Shown in pieces: positions 45,681 to 58,315 of a stretch of DNA of 64,000 bases. Positions within the stretch are counted from its first letter, which is position 1, and every line of letters starts with the position of its first letter. The position numbers were made by a program, and so were the translations under genes. A model generated the notes under the pieces. The model saw only the letters and a program-made list of their open reading frames with translations, was not told where the DNA came from and made no database searches. The DNA comes from Lactuca virosa (Eukaryota; Streptophyta; Magnoliopsida; Asterales; Asteraceae), in NCBI GenBank assembly GCA_928212115.1, contig CAKMRJ010005523.1, forward strand, positions 244,281,161 through 244,345,160. The letters are read 5' to 3'.

Positions 45681-46377
45681 ATACATACAAATTACATATA
45701 AATATAATAAATATTTTTTAAGTTAAAAAAATATATAAATACCTTTTATATGTATAAATATGTGTTTACAATGCATTTATATATGTATTTATTTAATAAC
45801 ATTAATAATAACGAATTTAAAAATAATATATTTATTTACCTTTTTAATATAATAATAATAATAATAATAAGATTTTTTTTCAAAAGAGTTTCAATATTTT
45901 AGGCTAGTTTATGAATAGTCCCAAATTAATTTATTATCGGTTATAACCGGGAGGAAATGGTTAGAATGCCATCTTTTACCGATTTTTATGACTTTTTTTA
46001 TGAAAAAAGATTAATTTGGAACTAAAACGTAAACTGATCCAAAATTTTAAAACTTTACTCGAGATTTATCATACATATAATATATGAAAGACATAACTTA
46101 CACAGTTACAAAGACATTATGCACCAGTTTCAATTTTATATAACCCTATTTACTATACAAAACAATAATTTGCAGTTCCTATAACCTTATTTCCTATACG
46201 AAAAGATAGTTTGTAGAGAAAGGAGACAATAATTTTTACTTTATAAACATTTTTTTTAGTATTATTGTTTATCAAGATCTAACAAAGCTAGTGAGATGAG
46301 AGAGATTGTAACATCCCCGATTTTTTTACGACCATTTTAAATTTTTTTATTTATGCTTGTTTAATACATAGTTTATT

Positions 46378-47078
46378 CACCGGTGGCACCGGCAACACCT
46401 GACTTCTCCGTCCGCAGTGGAAAATTTTTCGAAATTTTTTTAAAATTTTATTTTTTCTATTTTCGTGCAACCCCTACTGTGAAAGCCTGCGTCCGCCCTG
46501 GCCCAGGAGGGAAAACAATGGGGACCAAATCATCAAAAAAATCGGGGACCAAGTCCAAATCAGCAAAAACAGGGTTAGGAGGGAAAACAATGGTCGGAAA
46601 GGAAACAAACATGTTGACTCGAGACTGTGGACAGGGTCCTAGCTTCGAACTCAGTTAGAAGGCATATCAACCGACCCCAAAGTACAAGAGTGGTAGATCT
46701 AGGAAAATAAATTCGGATATGTAATAACCGATCCAAAAAATATATTTAGTGACGTTACAATAGCTTATAATAAAATTAAATTTTTATATAGTAAAAGGGT
46801 GTTTGGATAGAGAAAAAAGATAGTGATTTAATTCTTACAGAATACGACTCAATAAACATTCTGACAACATTCTGATAGAATGAGAATAATTAAAAAAATG
46901 TCTATAATAACCTTATAGACGATTTAATTAGTGAATATGTGTGATAATGACTATAGTAATATAAGATTGAACGTATTCATATTATCAAACAACATATTTT
47001 CTTTATCATTCTCACAGAATAACACTGTCCACACAATAGATGTCAATCCACATTTGAACATAGCTCTCTCTCTCTCTC

Positions 47079-47127
<49 letters not shown>

Positions 47128-47758
47128 TTATACATAAAATTTACATATAAATATAATAAATATTTTTTAAGTTAAAAAAATATATAAATACCTTTTATAT
47201 GTATAAATATGTGTTTACAATGCATTTATATATGTATTTATTTAATAACAATAACGAATTTAAAAATAATATATTTATTTACCTTTTTAATATAATAATA
47301 ATAATAATAATAATAATAAGATTTTTTTTCAAAAAAGTTTCAATATTTTGGGCCAATTTATGAATAGTCCCAAATTAATTTATTATCGGTTCTAATGGGG
47401 AGGAAATAGTTAGAATGCCATCTTTTACCGATTTTTATGACTTTTTTTATGAAAAAAAAAGATTAATTTGGAACTAAAACGTAAACTGATACAAAATTTT
47501 AAAACTTTACTCGAGATTTATCATACATATAATATATGAAAGACATAACTTACACACTTACAAAGACATTATGCACTAGTTTCAATTTTATATAACCCTA
47601 TTTACTATACAAAGCAATAATTTGCAGTTTCTACAACCTTATTTCCTATACGAAAAGATAGTTTGTAGAGAAAGGAGACAATAATTTTTACTTTATAAAC
47701 ATTTTTTTTAGTATTATTGTTTATCAAGATCTAACAAAGCTAGTGAGATGAGAGAGAT
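46378..47758. repeat. Tandem duplication unit A-B (second copy, X deleted)
   Basis: Blocks A and B of the first unit joined directly at 46828/46829, with the 1.36-kb segment X missing. B then runs on without a break into the LTR at 47759. Confidence 0.8.
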
Positions 47759-48073
47759 TGTGACATCCCCAATTTTTTTACGACCATTTTAAATTTTTTT
47801 ATTTATGCTTGTTTAATACATAGTTTATTCATTAATGCGGAATTTGATCTCGTAAAAGTATTTCCAAAGAAATGTTTCCATAGATTTATTAAAGCTTGGG
47901 ATGTCATAACTGATACAAAACATAAGCATAAACATGATTATTACTAACCTTACAACATCTAATGACCCACATTTCATTTAATCTCTCATCAGGTCCAAAC
48001 GTTAAATACCTTTGTACCGTTACTTATGATAGAAAGAAACTGAGTGGGTCAGGTTGGAAAACCTGGTGAGTAC

Positions 48074-49616
48074 TGTTAGGGTGTCAAACCTAACAAATGA
48101 TAGGGGTACAATAGAATCCAAATACACTGCTTTAATGCACTAAAAAGTAGTACAAGGCAAGCAGGGCCGAACCACAGAGACACGGGACAAAAGTCTATAC
48201 CTCTTTGCGTAAGGTATTTTGATCACAAGAAGGGGGATTTGTTTGCAAAAGTGAAATAATAAAATAACAATCTACTTTAAAGACATGCACAAAATGAAAT
48301 AGATTTGTGAACAAGTTGTAAAAGTGTTTCCAGTTCTAGTTCTCAATGTTGTTGTTCAACTTGATTATGACTTGATGTAATTCAAGATTGCTATTCTAAG
48401 TTGGTACTGAAAGATATTAACACACTCTAACACCTCTCGCTTGCTAAATTATCTAACCAAAACACGCTCTTTGACTAGACCTAACTTTACTAATTCAACC
48501 TAAACACGCTCTTAGATTGTATTGAAAAACTGTATTAAGTTTTTGTACAAGCTTCCCAACAATGTTCATTTCTTCTCATACGCTCGGAAGTGTGAAAACA
48601 TGTGATATATGTTTTACAATAAGAAAACTTATTGCTTGTTACCAATTATTAACTTAATAGAACGATTAGGTGCCCTAAAAGTTAATTAACTGCACAAAAA
48701 TTCAATTCATGAAAGTGGCCAATCAAACACAAATCAAATTTAAGGGTTCTAGTTTAAACAAAAACATAATCACTAGAATAGAATCACAAATCAAACATCA
48801 AATCATATGCTTCAAGTCAAGCAATCAACATGTTTTGAACAAGAACTAGAAACTAGGGTTTCTTAGTCACACATGGCTAAGAACAAATCAAACAAGAATA
48901 AAGATGGAATTGGAATGTTTAATCCTTACAAAAATGAAATCCAAAGTGTTTGCAATGATTAGGTCTTCTCAAAAACTCCAAGAATTCTCCCAAAATCACC
49001 CAAGATCGCCCCCCAAACTGCTCCAGAAACCGTCTCTGCCTTCAAAATGACGTCTCCTCCTCTTTTATTAAAGTTCACGTGATTTGCCATAAGGCCATGC
49101 GTTTTTGGCATGGCCATGCCTTTTGCCCATGTGTTTTTGGCATGACCATTTGTATTGACCATGTGTTTTTGGCATGGCCCATGCTTTTTGCTAAAATTCC
49201 AAAAAGTCTTCACTGTTGGCTCCATCTTCAATCTAGCTTCACCACGAGTCATGTTGCTCAAATATAAGATGACAAAGGACAAACACGACCCATGTCGGTT
49301 TGACAATAATCGCGTTTCAAACATAGTCCTTTGCTATGATAATAATGCACAATGACTCGGGTTCCATCTTCATGTTTTCTGCCATGGAATGACCGGTTCA
49401 TCTTCTCCTCATGCTCCAAAGCTCCAAGCATCCAAGCTCCATGTATCCATGCTCCATAATACCTGCAAAATAAATCAAAAATGGTGAAGTACCAGACATT
49501 CTTGATGAAATATACAATTGCCCTAATAATCAACTAAATGCAAGAATTATGAAGTAGAATGCTATAAAAGGACATAATTAAACATGCAAAAATAGGTGCA
49601 TAAAATGCACCTATCA
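48074..49616 (-). repeat. 3' LTR of the Athila element
   Basis: TG...CA ends. It contains repeated CCATGCGTTTTTGGCATGGCC-like words (49100-49190) and a 30-bp segment near 49455-49490 that the 5' LTR lacks. Confidence 0.95.
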
Positions 49617-49631
49617 AACCTCCCCAAGCTT
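49617..49631 (-). other. Polypurine tract of the Athila element
   Basis: AAGCTTGGGGAGGTT on the minus strand adjoins the 3' LTR. Confidence 0.85.
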
Positions 49632-50924
49632 AGACCTTTCTTGTCCTCAAGAAAGAACAAAATTGAGAATCACCCTAGAGAAGACGATAGGCGACTAAAA
49701 AGAAACTAAGATGAAAAGAATGGAAGGAACGAAAAGGAACTAAAAGGAATTAAGAGTGAATGCATGCAATAAAAGAAAAATAATGAAAATAACATATGTA
49801 CAAAAAAATGCTTAAGAAAAAATGAACCCAAGAAAAATTCAAAACACAAATAATTTTTTTCTTATTTTTATATACGATCAGACTTTACATCAATGGGGAT
49901 CCAATCACTAATACCTAGGCGATCATCCTGCTACCTTTCATGTATCACAGACTCTCAAAGTGAGGAAGACCACGAAACGGTGTAACCCAATAATCCAACC
50001 ATAGTTTTATTTAAAATTTATACCTTAATTAGCTTTGTGAGCGAAAATAACACGGTCCGGGATCTCATTTCCTTAAGACTAGATAGTCAAGAATCAGAAT
50101 CGACGCCTCCTTAAGAACCTGTCACGGCAGATCAGCTTTCGCTGAAACAGTGAGCCCACCCGAAGGGGCCAAGCTCCTATGCTTTCACTTTTTCAAGAGC
50201 CACAAATATCATATCACACAGTTCTTCATTCGCCAGATTTGACTTTGATATGGCTTATGGTTTGATTGAACTTGGATCTGTATCTACGTTTTAAGCTTGA
50301 GTTCTTCAATCAACTTTTTGAATTTTTTTTTCGATTGAGCGCTTGAAATTTTGATTTGGGTACCGGATATGACGGTTGTACCCTTTCTTCATTCTTGACT
50401 GTGTGGATCTGATACTTACGCTCTCTGTTACCGCGAGGGTAACGCGTGTCAACAAATAGGTCCGTGTTTTGTGGGTCCAGAGTTGTCGATAAAGATTCTT
50501 TTTAAACATTCAGAAGCAAATCATCCTAAAGCTATTATTACCGCCCACAAAACGTTTCAGTATGCCATTTTTTTATTATTATCTAGGGCTGGGGTCTCGA
50601 ATTACGGTGTTTGGGTCCCCTAGTTATGACAGCTGATTCTACACTTCTGGTAACTATCCGGTCGCTTCGGTATTTTTTTCATTTTGATTTCTCTTTTTCC
50701 CACTTCATGGAGCTATCGTATGTAAAGATTGTCCTCATCTCGTATTATTTGTTTTTTTTAAATGAAATGAATGCATGAAAAAAATGAAAATAAGAAAAAT
50801 AATTTTTTTTTAAATGCATGTGGAAACTAAAACATATGGAAACTAAAACCTAATGTACAAAGACCCCTCCCCAAGCTTAAGATTTAGCATCGTCCTCGAT
50901 GCTCGGGGAGGCTAGGGCAACCTA
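49632..50924 (-). other. Untranslated 3' region of the Athila element
   Basis: About 1.3 kb without coding signal between the third frame and the polypurine tract. This length of non-coding sequence is normal for the lineage. Confidence 0.6.
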
Positions 50925-52244
50925 CTAATCACGGGGGGCCCAACGCTGCACGAACTGCATAGCTTGTTGTACCGTTTGTGTCAATTGCTGAACGGAGGCG
51001 TTGGTTGAAGACAAATCAGCGCGAATGTCGGCAACGACTTGATCAAGGTGATCAAAACGCCTCATGTATGTGTCATGGTACTGAGTTGCCCGCCGGGTGT
51101 AGAAATAACGTGCGGTCTCCACCGGGGCAACAGAAGTGGATCCCCCTGCTATGGGAGGAGTGGAGTGAGCGGGTGGAATAGGGATGTCGTCTTCGTGGTC
51201 GACGACCAGCCGCTCAGGAGCTCTCGGGATGGGCGCGGGAGCGCGTGGGATGGAATTTGCAGAAGTGTTCTTTGGTAGACACCACCGAGTCTGAGTGATG
51301 TCCTGCTGGAGTTGGAGAGAGCTGAAGTCCCCAGCAGGAACTCGAAAATGTGGCTCACCCTGTACCAACCATGTGATACTACCATCACCTTCTATACGGA
51401 AGAAAGATGAGGCTACAAGGACATTGGATGTGATGGTATTAGAGCCTTGTGTGATTTTCTCGAGATCCGGGTGCTTGCTATCAAAAAGCTCGGCACAAGC
51501 AAGGCGGGTGGCAAGATAGGAGATAATCCCGCCACAATGAATAGGGCCAGAATCGCTGGTAGAGACCTTAAGAAGTTTGGAAGCAAGGAAGGCGCCAAAA
51601 TGAGGTCTCTTCAAGCCGGTGACCATGCACCAAAGAATTTCTAACTCCATCTTACCGGCTCTGCTAACGTCTTCTTGGGGGAGGACAATGTTAGCAATAA
51701 TTCGGAGAGCCACCCTTAAGACCGGATGGATGATATGAGATGCTTTGGCGGATCGAGCCTCATACCCATAAAGTCCCGTGATTTCCTTCCAAAAGGCTTT
51801 GACCTGGGTTTTGAAAAGATTATTTTTCTCTCGCATGTAGCCTAATTTGGGACCATAAGTTTTGAATTTAGAAATCCCAACAAACCCACTAAGATCGTCT
51901 AGACTCGGTTTAAATTGCAAACGCATGAGACGGAATGAGAGACATTTGGCATTGTCATTGAATTCCAAAGATTGTAAGAATTCAATGGTTGTGTTTTTAT
52001 ACGATTCCATTGGTGCCAAAGTGAGAAGTTTCTCCCAACCGATGTTGCTAAACAATCTATGGACACCATCATAAACTCCTAGTTCTTGGAGAGTGGGAAT
52101 ATCTACAAACCGTTGTTGAGAATATTCGCGGTCCTTGAGGTGAAGGAATCACTCACGGTGCTCAAGAGAGTTGTGAATAATGGTGGTGACACCATATTTG
52201 GATTCCAATTGTTCTTTTGGTTGTGGGTTTTTACGTTTTGGCAT
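50925..52244 (-). pseudogene. Athila third frame (Athila ORF1-family protein)
   Basis: Begins MPKRKNPQPKEQLESKYGVT (52244). An in-frame TGA at 52151-52149, in a context that suggests an original Trp codon, splits it from a 376-residue open part ending at 50925. The open part has the typical LEFNDNAKCLSFRLMRLQF and FVGISKFKTYGPKLGY stretches, then a Ser/Pro-rich linker and a C-terminal helix with heptad-like spacing (RFDHLDQVVADIRADLSSTN). Proteins of this class lie downstream of integrase in Athila elements and have been likened to envelope positions, but their role is not established. One lesion only. Confidence 0.75.
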
Positions 52245-53380
52245 GATGACAAACCGGATTTATGACAAACAGGTGGTGCCTAAAGATGATAACACAACTA
52301 GACAAGCACGAATGAACAATTATATGAAGCACAAGAATGGATTCACAACTATTCTAACCAAACAAACTTAAATTCAATGCGTAAAAATTGAGATATGGAA
52401 GGAATGTACCGTTCAAACGCTTGAATTTGTGGTGTTGGCTTGTATTGTTCACTTCATCTTCAACCTCAAGAAAGCTTGAATCCTTCAATGGTGGAATGCC
52501 CAATTGGAGATGAAGGCTCCTAATTTTCTTTCCAAAACGCCTCCCCAAGCTTATTCTTCAAACCCTATGCAAGAATTTTGAAACTTAATACAAGAATCAA
52601 TTCAAACTATACAAATCAAGAACTAGGGTTTATGAAGAAAAATTCAATTTTTACCCATTGAATGATGAATTCAACCTAGATGATGAATGAAGTGAAGTTA
52701 GGAACTGATAGTAACATACCTTGGTGGCTTAATCTTGGATTAATTGAAGAAGAAAATCGAAAATTGATTAGGGTTTTGGAGGTTTCGGCCGAGAATGATG
52801 AAGAGAGGAGCAAACGCACGATCGTGAGGTTTGTGAGGGAAGAGAGTCGATTAAGATGCATTACCAAATCGCATGGAAGTGTATCAACAAAAGCTTGCCC
52901 GTGAGTTTCTAGCCGTGCGACTTTCTTGTAATTCTCGGGAGCTAGCGACAATATGCACGGACCATGCGTTTTTGAACCATGGCCGTGAGTTTTTTTCTTT
53001 GAGGATCGGACTTGCGATATGGACGCACGGTCTAGCCCTAGGCCGTGCGTTTTTCCTTTCCAGCCCATGCAATTTGGAGCTACCCGTGCAAAAAAAAAAT
53101 TTTAAACCTCGATGGCATGGCACGGGTCAAAAAAAATGACCGTGAGTTTTTGCCTTCCCCCATGCGTTTTCTTTCTGTAAACATCAAACTCACGATTTTT
53201 TTTTCAAAACCAAAATTTTCTTTGAGCATTAGATAGGAAAGTTATTTGTGCAGAACCCTCGAAAAGACGCAAAAACATTGCAACATGGATGAAATAAATC
53301 AAAATAAAGAAATAGAAAGAAATAAATAAAGAAATAGAAAGAAATACTCCCGAGTTGCCTCTCGGTTATCCGCCCTTGTT
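52245..53380 (-). other. Non-coding spacer in the Athila element
   Basis: Between the third frame and integrase. Contains repeated GCCGTGAGTTTTT and GCCCATGCG words at 52910-53170, of the same style as the LTR palindromes. No gene. Confidence 0.5.
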
Positions 53381-56300
53381 TCAAGTCTTTGGCTCGACTT
53401 TGCCCTTTAGATTCACACACTCAATGTAGTCCGGGCGTTCCAAGCTGTCAACCTCCATGTCCTTCTCTTGGAAACCTTCATAGAAGACCTTTAACCTGTG
53501 ACCATTATCTTTGAATACTTTTCCAGTTTTGTTACTCTTAATCTCAACTGCACCATGATCAAATATATTAGTAACAATGAACGGTCCCACCCACCGGGAC
53601 CGTAACTTACCGGAAAACCATTTAAGTCGAGAGTCATAGAGTAATACCTTTTGACCAATCTCAAAGGTCTTACGGGAGAGGTACTTATCATGGAATGCTT
53701 TGGTCTTGTCTTTGTAGATGCGTGAACTCTCGAATGCTTCATTTCTTATCTCCTCCAACTCTTGGATCTCTAACTTTCGATGAACACCCGCTTCATCAAT
53801 ATTCATGTTTAGCTTTTCGACAGCCCAGAAAGCTTTGTGTTCCAGTTCAACAGGGAGGTGACAAGCTTTGCCAAACACAACTCTATAAGTTGACATCCCA
53901 ATTGGAGTTTTATATGCAGTTCGGTATGCCCAAAGAGCATCTTCTAATCTCAAACTCCAATCTTTGCGGTTTGTGTTCACTGTTTTCTCAAGTATGGACT
54001 TGATTTCTCTGTTTGAAACTTCAGCTTGTCCATTTTTTTGCGGGTGATAAGCTGTTGACACCCGATGTTGGACTCCATACTTCTTGAGAACCGATCCAAG
54101 AGTTTTGTTGCAGAAGTGTGTGCCTCTGTCACTGATCAAGGCTTTTGGAGTTCCAAACCTACATAAAATGTTAGCCTTGACAAAATCTACAACAACTTTA
54201 GCATCATCGGTTCTTGTTGCCTTTGCCTCTACCCATTTGGAAACATAGTCAACAGCCAAAAGGATGTATAAATTCCCAAAGGATGAAGGAAAAGGACCCA
54301 TAAAATCAATACCCCATATATCAAATATTTCACAAACCAAGATGGGGGTCAAAGGCATTTGGTTTCGGGAACTCAAAGAACCAGTCATTTGACATCTATC
54401 ACAACTTTTACAAAAAGTGTAGGAGTCATGAAAGAGTCGAGGCCAATAAAATCCACAGTTTAATATTTTCCTGGCAGTTCTTTGAGGACCAAAATGCCCT
54501 CCACAAGCATAACTATGACAAAAGTTGAGGATACATTGTACCTCATGTTCTTCAACACATCTTCTTATTACCTGATCTGCACAATGTTTCTAAAGGTACG
54601 GTTCATCCCAAATGTACCTTCTCGCATCTTTCTTGATCTTATCTCTCTGTGACCTCGTGAGATCGGGTGGGAACTTTCCCGTGACCATGAAGTTGCATAT
54701 ATCCGCATACCAAGGTGGTGTTTGGATAGCAAACAAGTGCTTGTCTGGGAATGTGTCATGGATGGGAGTCGCATCTTCGGGTTGAACTATTAGGCTCAAA
54801 TGATCGGCGACTAGGTTCTCTTTCCCGCTCTTATCTTTGATCTCAATATCGAACTCTTGCAAAAGCAGCATCCACCGTATTAACCTCGGTTTCGAATCTT
54901 TCTTGGTAAGTAAGTGCTTTATGGCTGCATGGTCCGAATATATGATCACTTTAGTTCCAAGGAGGTATTGCCGGAACTTCTCTAGTTCAAAAACAATAGC
55001 AAGCAACTCTTTTTCTGTTGTGGTGTAGTTGCTTTGTGCACTATCAAGGGTCTTCGATGCATAGTAGATGACATGATGTGCTCGATCCACCTTTTGACCC
55101 AATACCGCCCCAACAGCCGTGTTGCTCGCGTCACACATAATCTCAAACGGGAGCTCCCAATTAGGTGGTTGGATGATTGGAGCGGAGGTGAGTAGATCCT
55201 TCAAACGATCAAAGGCATCCTTGCATGGCTGAGTAAACTCAAATTCAGCATCTTTTTGGAGTAGTTGACACATCGGCATTGTGATCTTTGAAAAATCTTT
55301 GATGAACCGCCGATATAAATCTACATCCAAAAGCTTCATGATTTCTTTCTTTACCACCTCCATCATGGGTGGATTCAGTCTTCTCTGTGCCTCTCGAGTT
55401 GGTTTGAAATCTTCCTCCATGAGAATCTTATGCATGCACAAGGAAGGGCTCAACCCTTTTATGTCAGTAATTGTCCACCCAATAGCTTTCTTATACTTTT
55501 TCAGCAAAGTCACCAACTCATCTTCTTCTGCAATGGACAACTTGTTGGAGATAATGACAGGCAAAGTCTTCTCTTCTCCAAGGTATGCATACTTCAAATG
55601 ATCTGGAAGAGTCTTCAATTCTAGCTTAGGTGCCTGCATAACGGAAGGAAGAAGTTTTGTGTTAGAAATGGGCAATTTCACATTGCTATTATTATACCTC
55701 ATTTTCTTCCTTTCTTCCATGATCTCCACAATTTCCAGCAACTCTTCATCTAATTTGAAATTTTCTGCAATCTCTTTGACTAAATTGTTATCAAAATTCC
55801 TGCTCAAAACTAACTCCAACAAATCATGGTTAGTCAACTCAAAACACTTTTCAGTCAAAGGTTGGATCATATCAACAAAATTTATACAATGAATATCACT
55901 TGGGTACCTCATTGCTTCATAGATATTGAAGTTGATGACCTCCCCATCGAATTCCATGGACAATGTACCATTGTAGACATCAATTTTTGTTTTTGTTGTT
56001 TTCAAGAATGGTCTACCTAAAAGTATAGAACTCGAGGATGGATGGTCATCATCTCCCATATCAAGCACATAAAAATCTGCAGGAAAGACAAGCTCATTAA
56101 CTTGCACTAAAACATCCTCTAATACACCTTTTGGGTGTACTATAGAACGATCTGCAAGTTGGATGATCACCCCGGTTTTTGTTAAAGTGCCTATGGCAAT
56201 AGATTTATAAACAGAATATGGTAAAACATTAATTGAAGCTCCTAAATATAGCATAGCACGGGGGACATACAAGTTTCCCAATTTGCAAGGAACGGTGAAA

Positions 56301-56602
56301 ACACCCGGATCCTTGCACTTTGGGGGCATCCTTTTCTGCAAAACTGCAGAAACATTTTCACTTACTTTCACTGTCTCATTACCTCGCAGCTTCTTTTTAG
56401 ATGTGCAAAGTTCCTTAAGGAACTTAGCATATCTAGGTACCTGTTTGATCGCATCTAAGAGAGGGATGTTGACTTCAACTTTCCGGAACATTGCCATGAT
56501 CTCACTATCTTCTCTCACTTTTTTGTTGCTGCTCAATCTTGATGGAAAAGGTGGTGGTGTGATCTTTGCTTCTTTCTCTTCCGACTTCTTTTTCTCCACC
56601 AT
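53381..56602 (-). pseudogene. Athila pol: protease, RT/RNase H remnant, integrase
   Basis: Reading right to left: a retropepsin-like region whose active site reads YLGASINVLP, with Tyr (codon 56248-56246) in place of the catalytic Asp. The start of the reverse transcriptase ends at KLLDVD and jumps straight to LYRRFIKDF (junction about 55315-55325), so the fingers and palm, including the YxDD box, are gone without loss of frame. RNase H is retained (CDASNTAVGAVL, about 55130; YTTTEKELLAIVF). A TAG at about 54592-54590 interrupts the chain before the integrase zinc-binding HHCC (HSYACGGHFG...CKSCDRC). The integrase core has DFMGPFPSSFG and SDRGTHF with a third acidic residue in NGQAEVSN. The C-terminal part is a chromodomain-free GPF/Y-type tail (WVGPFIV). 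Confidence 0.9.
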
Positions 56603-58280
56603 TTTTCTTTCTTTTCATCCTTCTTTAGTGGTTCTTCTATCACTAACTCTTCTTCTTCTTCTTCGGGCATCTTCGGGCCATCATATTTCTTTCCACTCCT
56701 CAAGCTAATTGCACAAGCATTGTGCTTTGGGTTCTTTTCAGTTTGAGGAGGTAGCTTTCCTTGATTCTCTATTTTGCTCACCGATTGAGCAAGTTGCACC
56801 ATTTGGTGCTCAAGATTCTTGATGCTTGCCTTAGTCTCTTGCTGAAAACTTTGAGTGCTAGTGGCAAGGCTTTTGACTATGTCTTCTAAGGACATACTTG
56901 AGGACCCGACTTGTTGAGGAGGAGGTTGTGGTTGCCTCGGTTGGTAATTTTGTTGTGGGAATGGAGGTTCTTGCTTGGTAATGGTGTGGTGGTCTTTGTT
57001 GATAGCCCATGTTTTGGTTGTTGTTCCACCCTTGATTGCCTCGGGGCTGATCATAAGTCCTTTGACTGTGCCCGGAATAGCCTCCCATAGCATTTGCTTC
57101 TTCATATTCTTCTTCTTGCAATTGAGGACACATATCAGTTGGGTGTCCCACTTGAGTGCAAATGCCACAAGGGCGGGGTGTGGATTGCACACCTTTGTCC
57201 TTAGCAAGCATCATTACCACCTTAGTCAACTCGGACAATTGAGTTTCAATTTGAGGAGTGTGCACCTCTTTTACACCTCGGGGTGCATCCGTGTACCAAT
57301 CTTCATCTTGACTAGTATGCTTTGAATCTTCCGCCATGTTTTTTATAAGATCACGAATCTCGGTTGGGGTCTTGTCAGACAAAGATCCTCCACTTGAAGC
57401 ATTAAGAAGTCTTCTTTCCCAAGGAGTCATGCCTTCAATGAAGTATTGAAGGATTTGATACTCACTAATACCATGCTTTGGGCAACGGGGACAAAGCTTT
57501 TTGAACCTCTCCCAATATGTATGAAAGGCTTCTCTCTTGTGTTGTTTGATCCCAATTATCTCTCTTCTTAGGGCTGAGGCTTTCATTCTATTTGTCTAAG
57601 AAGAGGCGTGCAAGATCCACCCATGTGTTGACCGTCCCCGGTGGAAGGTCATAAAGCCAATCTTTTGCTGAGTCTTGCACTGCAAAGGGGAATGCCCTAA
57701 GCTTAATTTGGTCCTCCGTGACATTGTGTGGTTTCATGCCAACACATATAACATGGAACTCCGTGAGGAACTTGTGGGGATCTTCGTTTTCTAAGCCTCT
57801 AAAGGTTGGGAGTAAGTGGATGAGACCGGATTTCAATTCAAGGTTTGTGGCTGCTGGATAGGTGATGCAAAGAGGTTGTTGAGTAACCTATTGCCTCGCC
57901 CATTGGCGAAGGGTTTCTTCGGGTGGTGGGTTTGGAGGTGGATTCCCTCCATGGTTATCTCCCATGGTATGAGTAGGAGTTGAGGTTTTTGTGGGTGTAG
58001 TGTTTGGGATAGTGTGAGTAGGCGAAGAGAGTGGGGTGGTATTTATGGGTGAGGATGGTTGAGATGATGATAAGGGGTTTTCTGTTTCAGTTTCTGACAC
58101 ACTTGATAGGGGTATATCCTCCAAAATGTTAATGACAGGAGGGGTAGATGATGAAGAAGTTCCGGAAACCGGTTGCCTCTTACGAAGCTTTGCTTGCTTC
58201 CGTAGCTTCTTTGCAGTCTTCTCTATCTCCGAGTCAATTGGAAGTGGTGTACCTGTACGAAAAGATCTAGGCATAAACAA
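56533..58280 (-). pseudogene. Athila gag
   Basis: Begins near 58280 with a Ser/Thr/Pro-rich N-terminus. Stops at 57890-57888 and 57590-57588 interrupt it, and a small deletion changes frame before KASALRREIIGIKQHKREAF. The capsid part has LRAFPFAVQDSAKDWLYDLP and YFIEGMTPWERRLLNASSGG. A CX2CX4HX4C knuckle (CGICTQVGHPTDMC, about 57165-57125) follows, with a Gln/Pro-rich tail. A last frame change near 56600 separates it from pol. Confidence 0.85.
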
Positions 58281-58294
58281 TTAGTAACACCGTG

Positions 58295-58312
58295 TCCCCG
58301 GCAACGGCGCCA
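58295..58312 (-). other. Primer-binding site, tRNA-Asp type
   Basis: TGGCGCCGTTGCCGGGGA on the minus strand, three bases inside the 5' LTR, complementary to the 3' end of plant aspartate tRNA. Confidence 0.9.
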
Positions 58313-58315
58313 ATT

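Larger units (their letters stand above)
43574..46377. repeat. Tandem duplication unit A-X-B (first copy)
   Basis: Left block A (43574-44033) recurs at 46378-46828. Right block B (about 45395-46377) recurs at 46829-47830. The intervening X (44034-45394) is present only here. Block B ends 71 bp inside a TGTAACATCCCC LTR end (46307), matching the true LTR end at 47759, so the duplication took place after that LTR inserted. Confidence 0.8.

Noticed and set aside
49079..49267. Cys/Phe-rich frames in both Athila LTRs
   Set aside because: They result from repeated CATGCGTTTTTGGCATG words in the LTR and occur in both copies on both strands.
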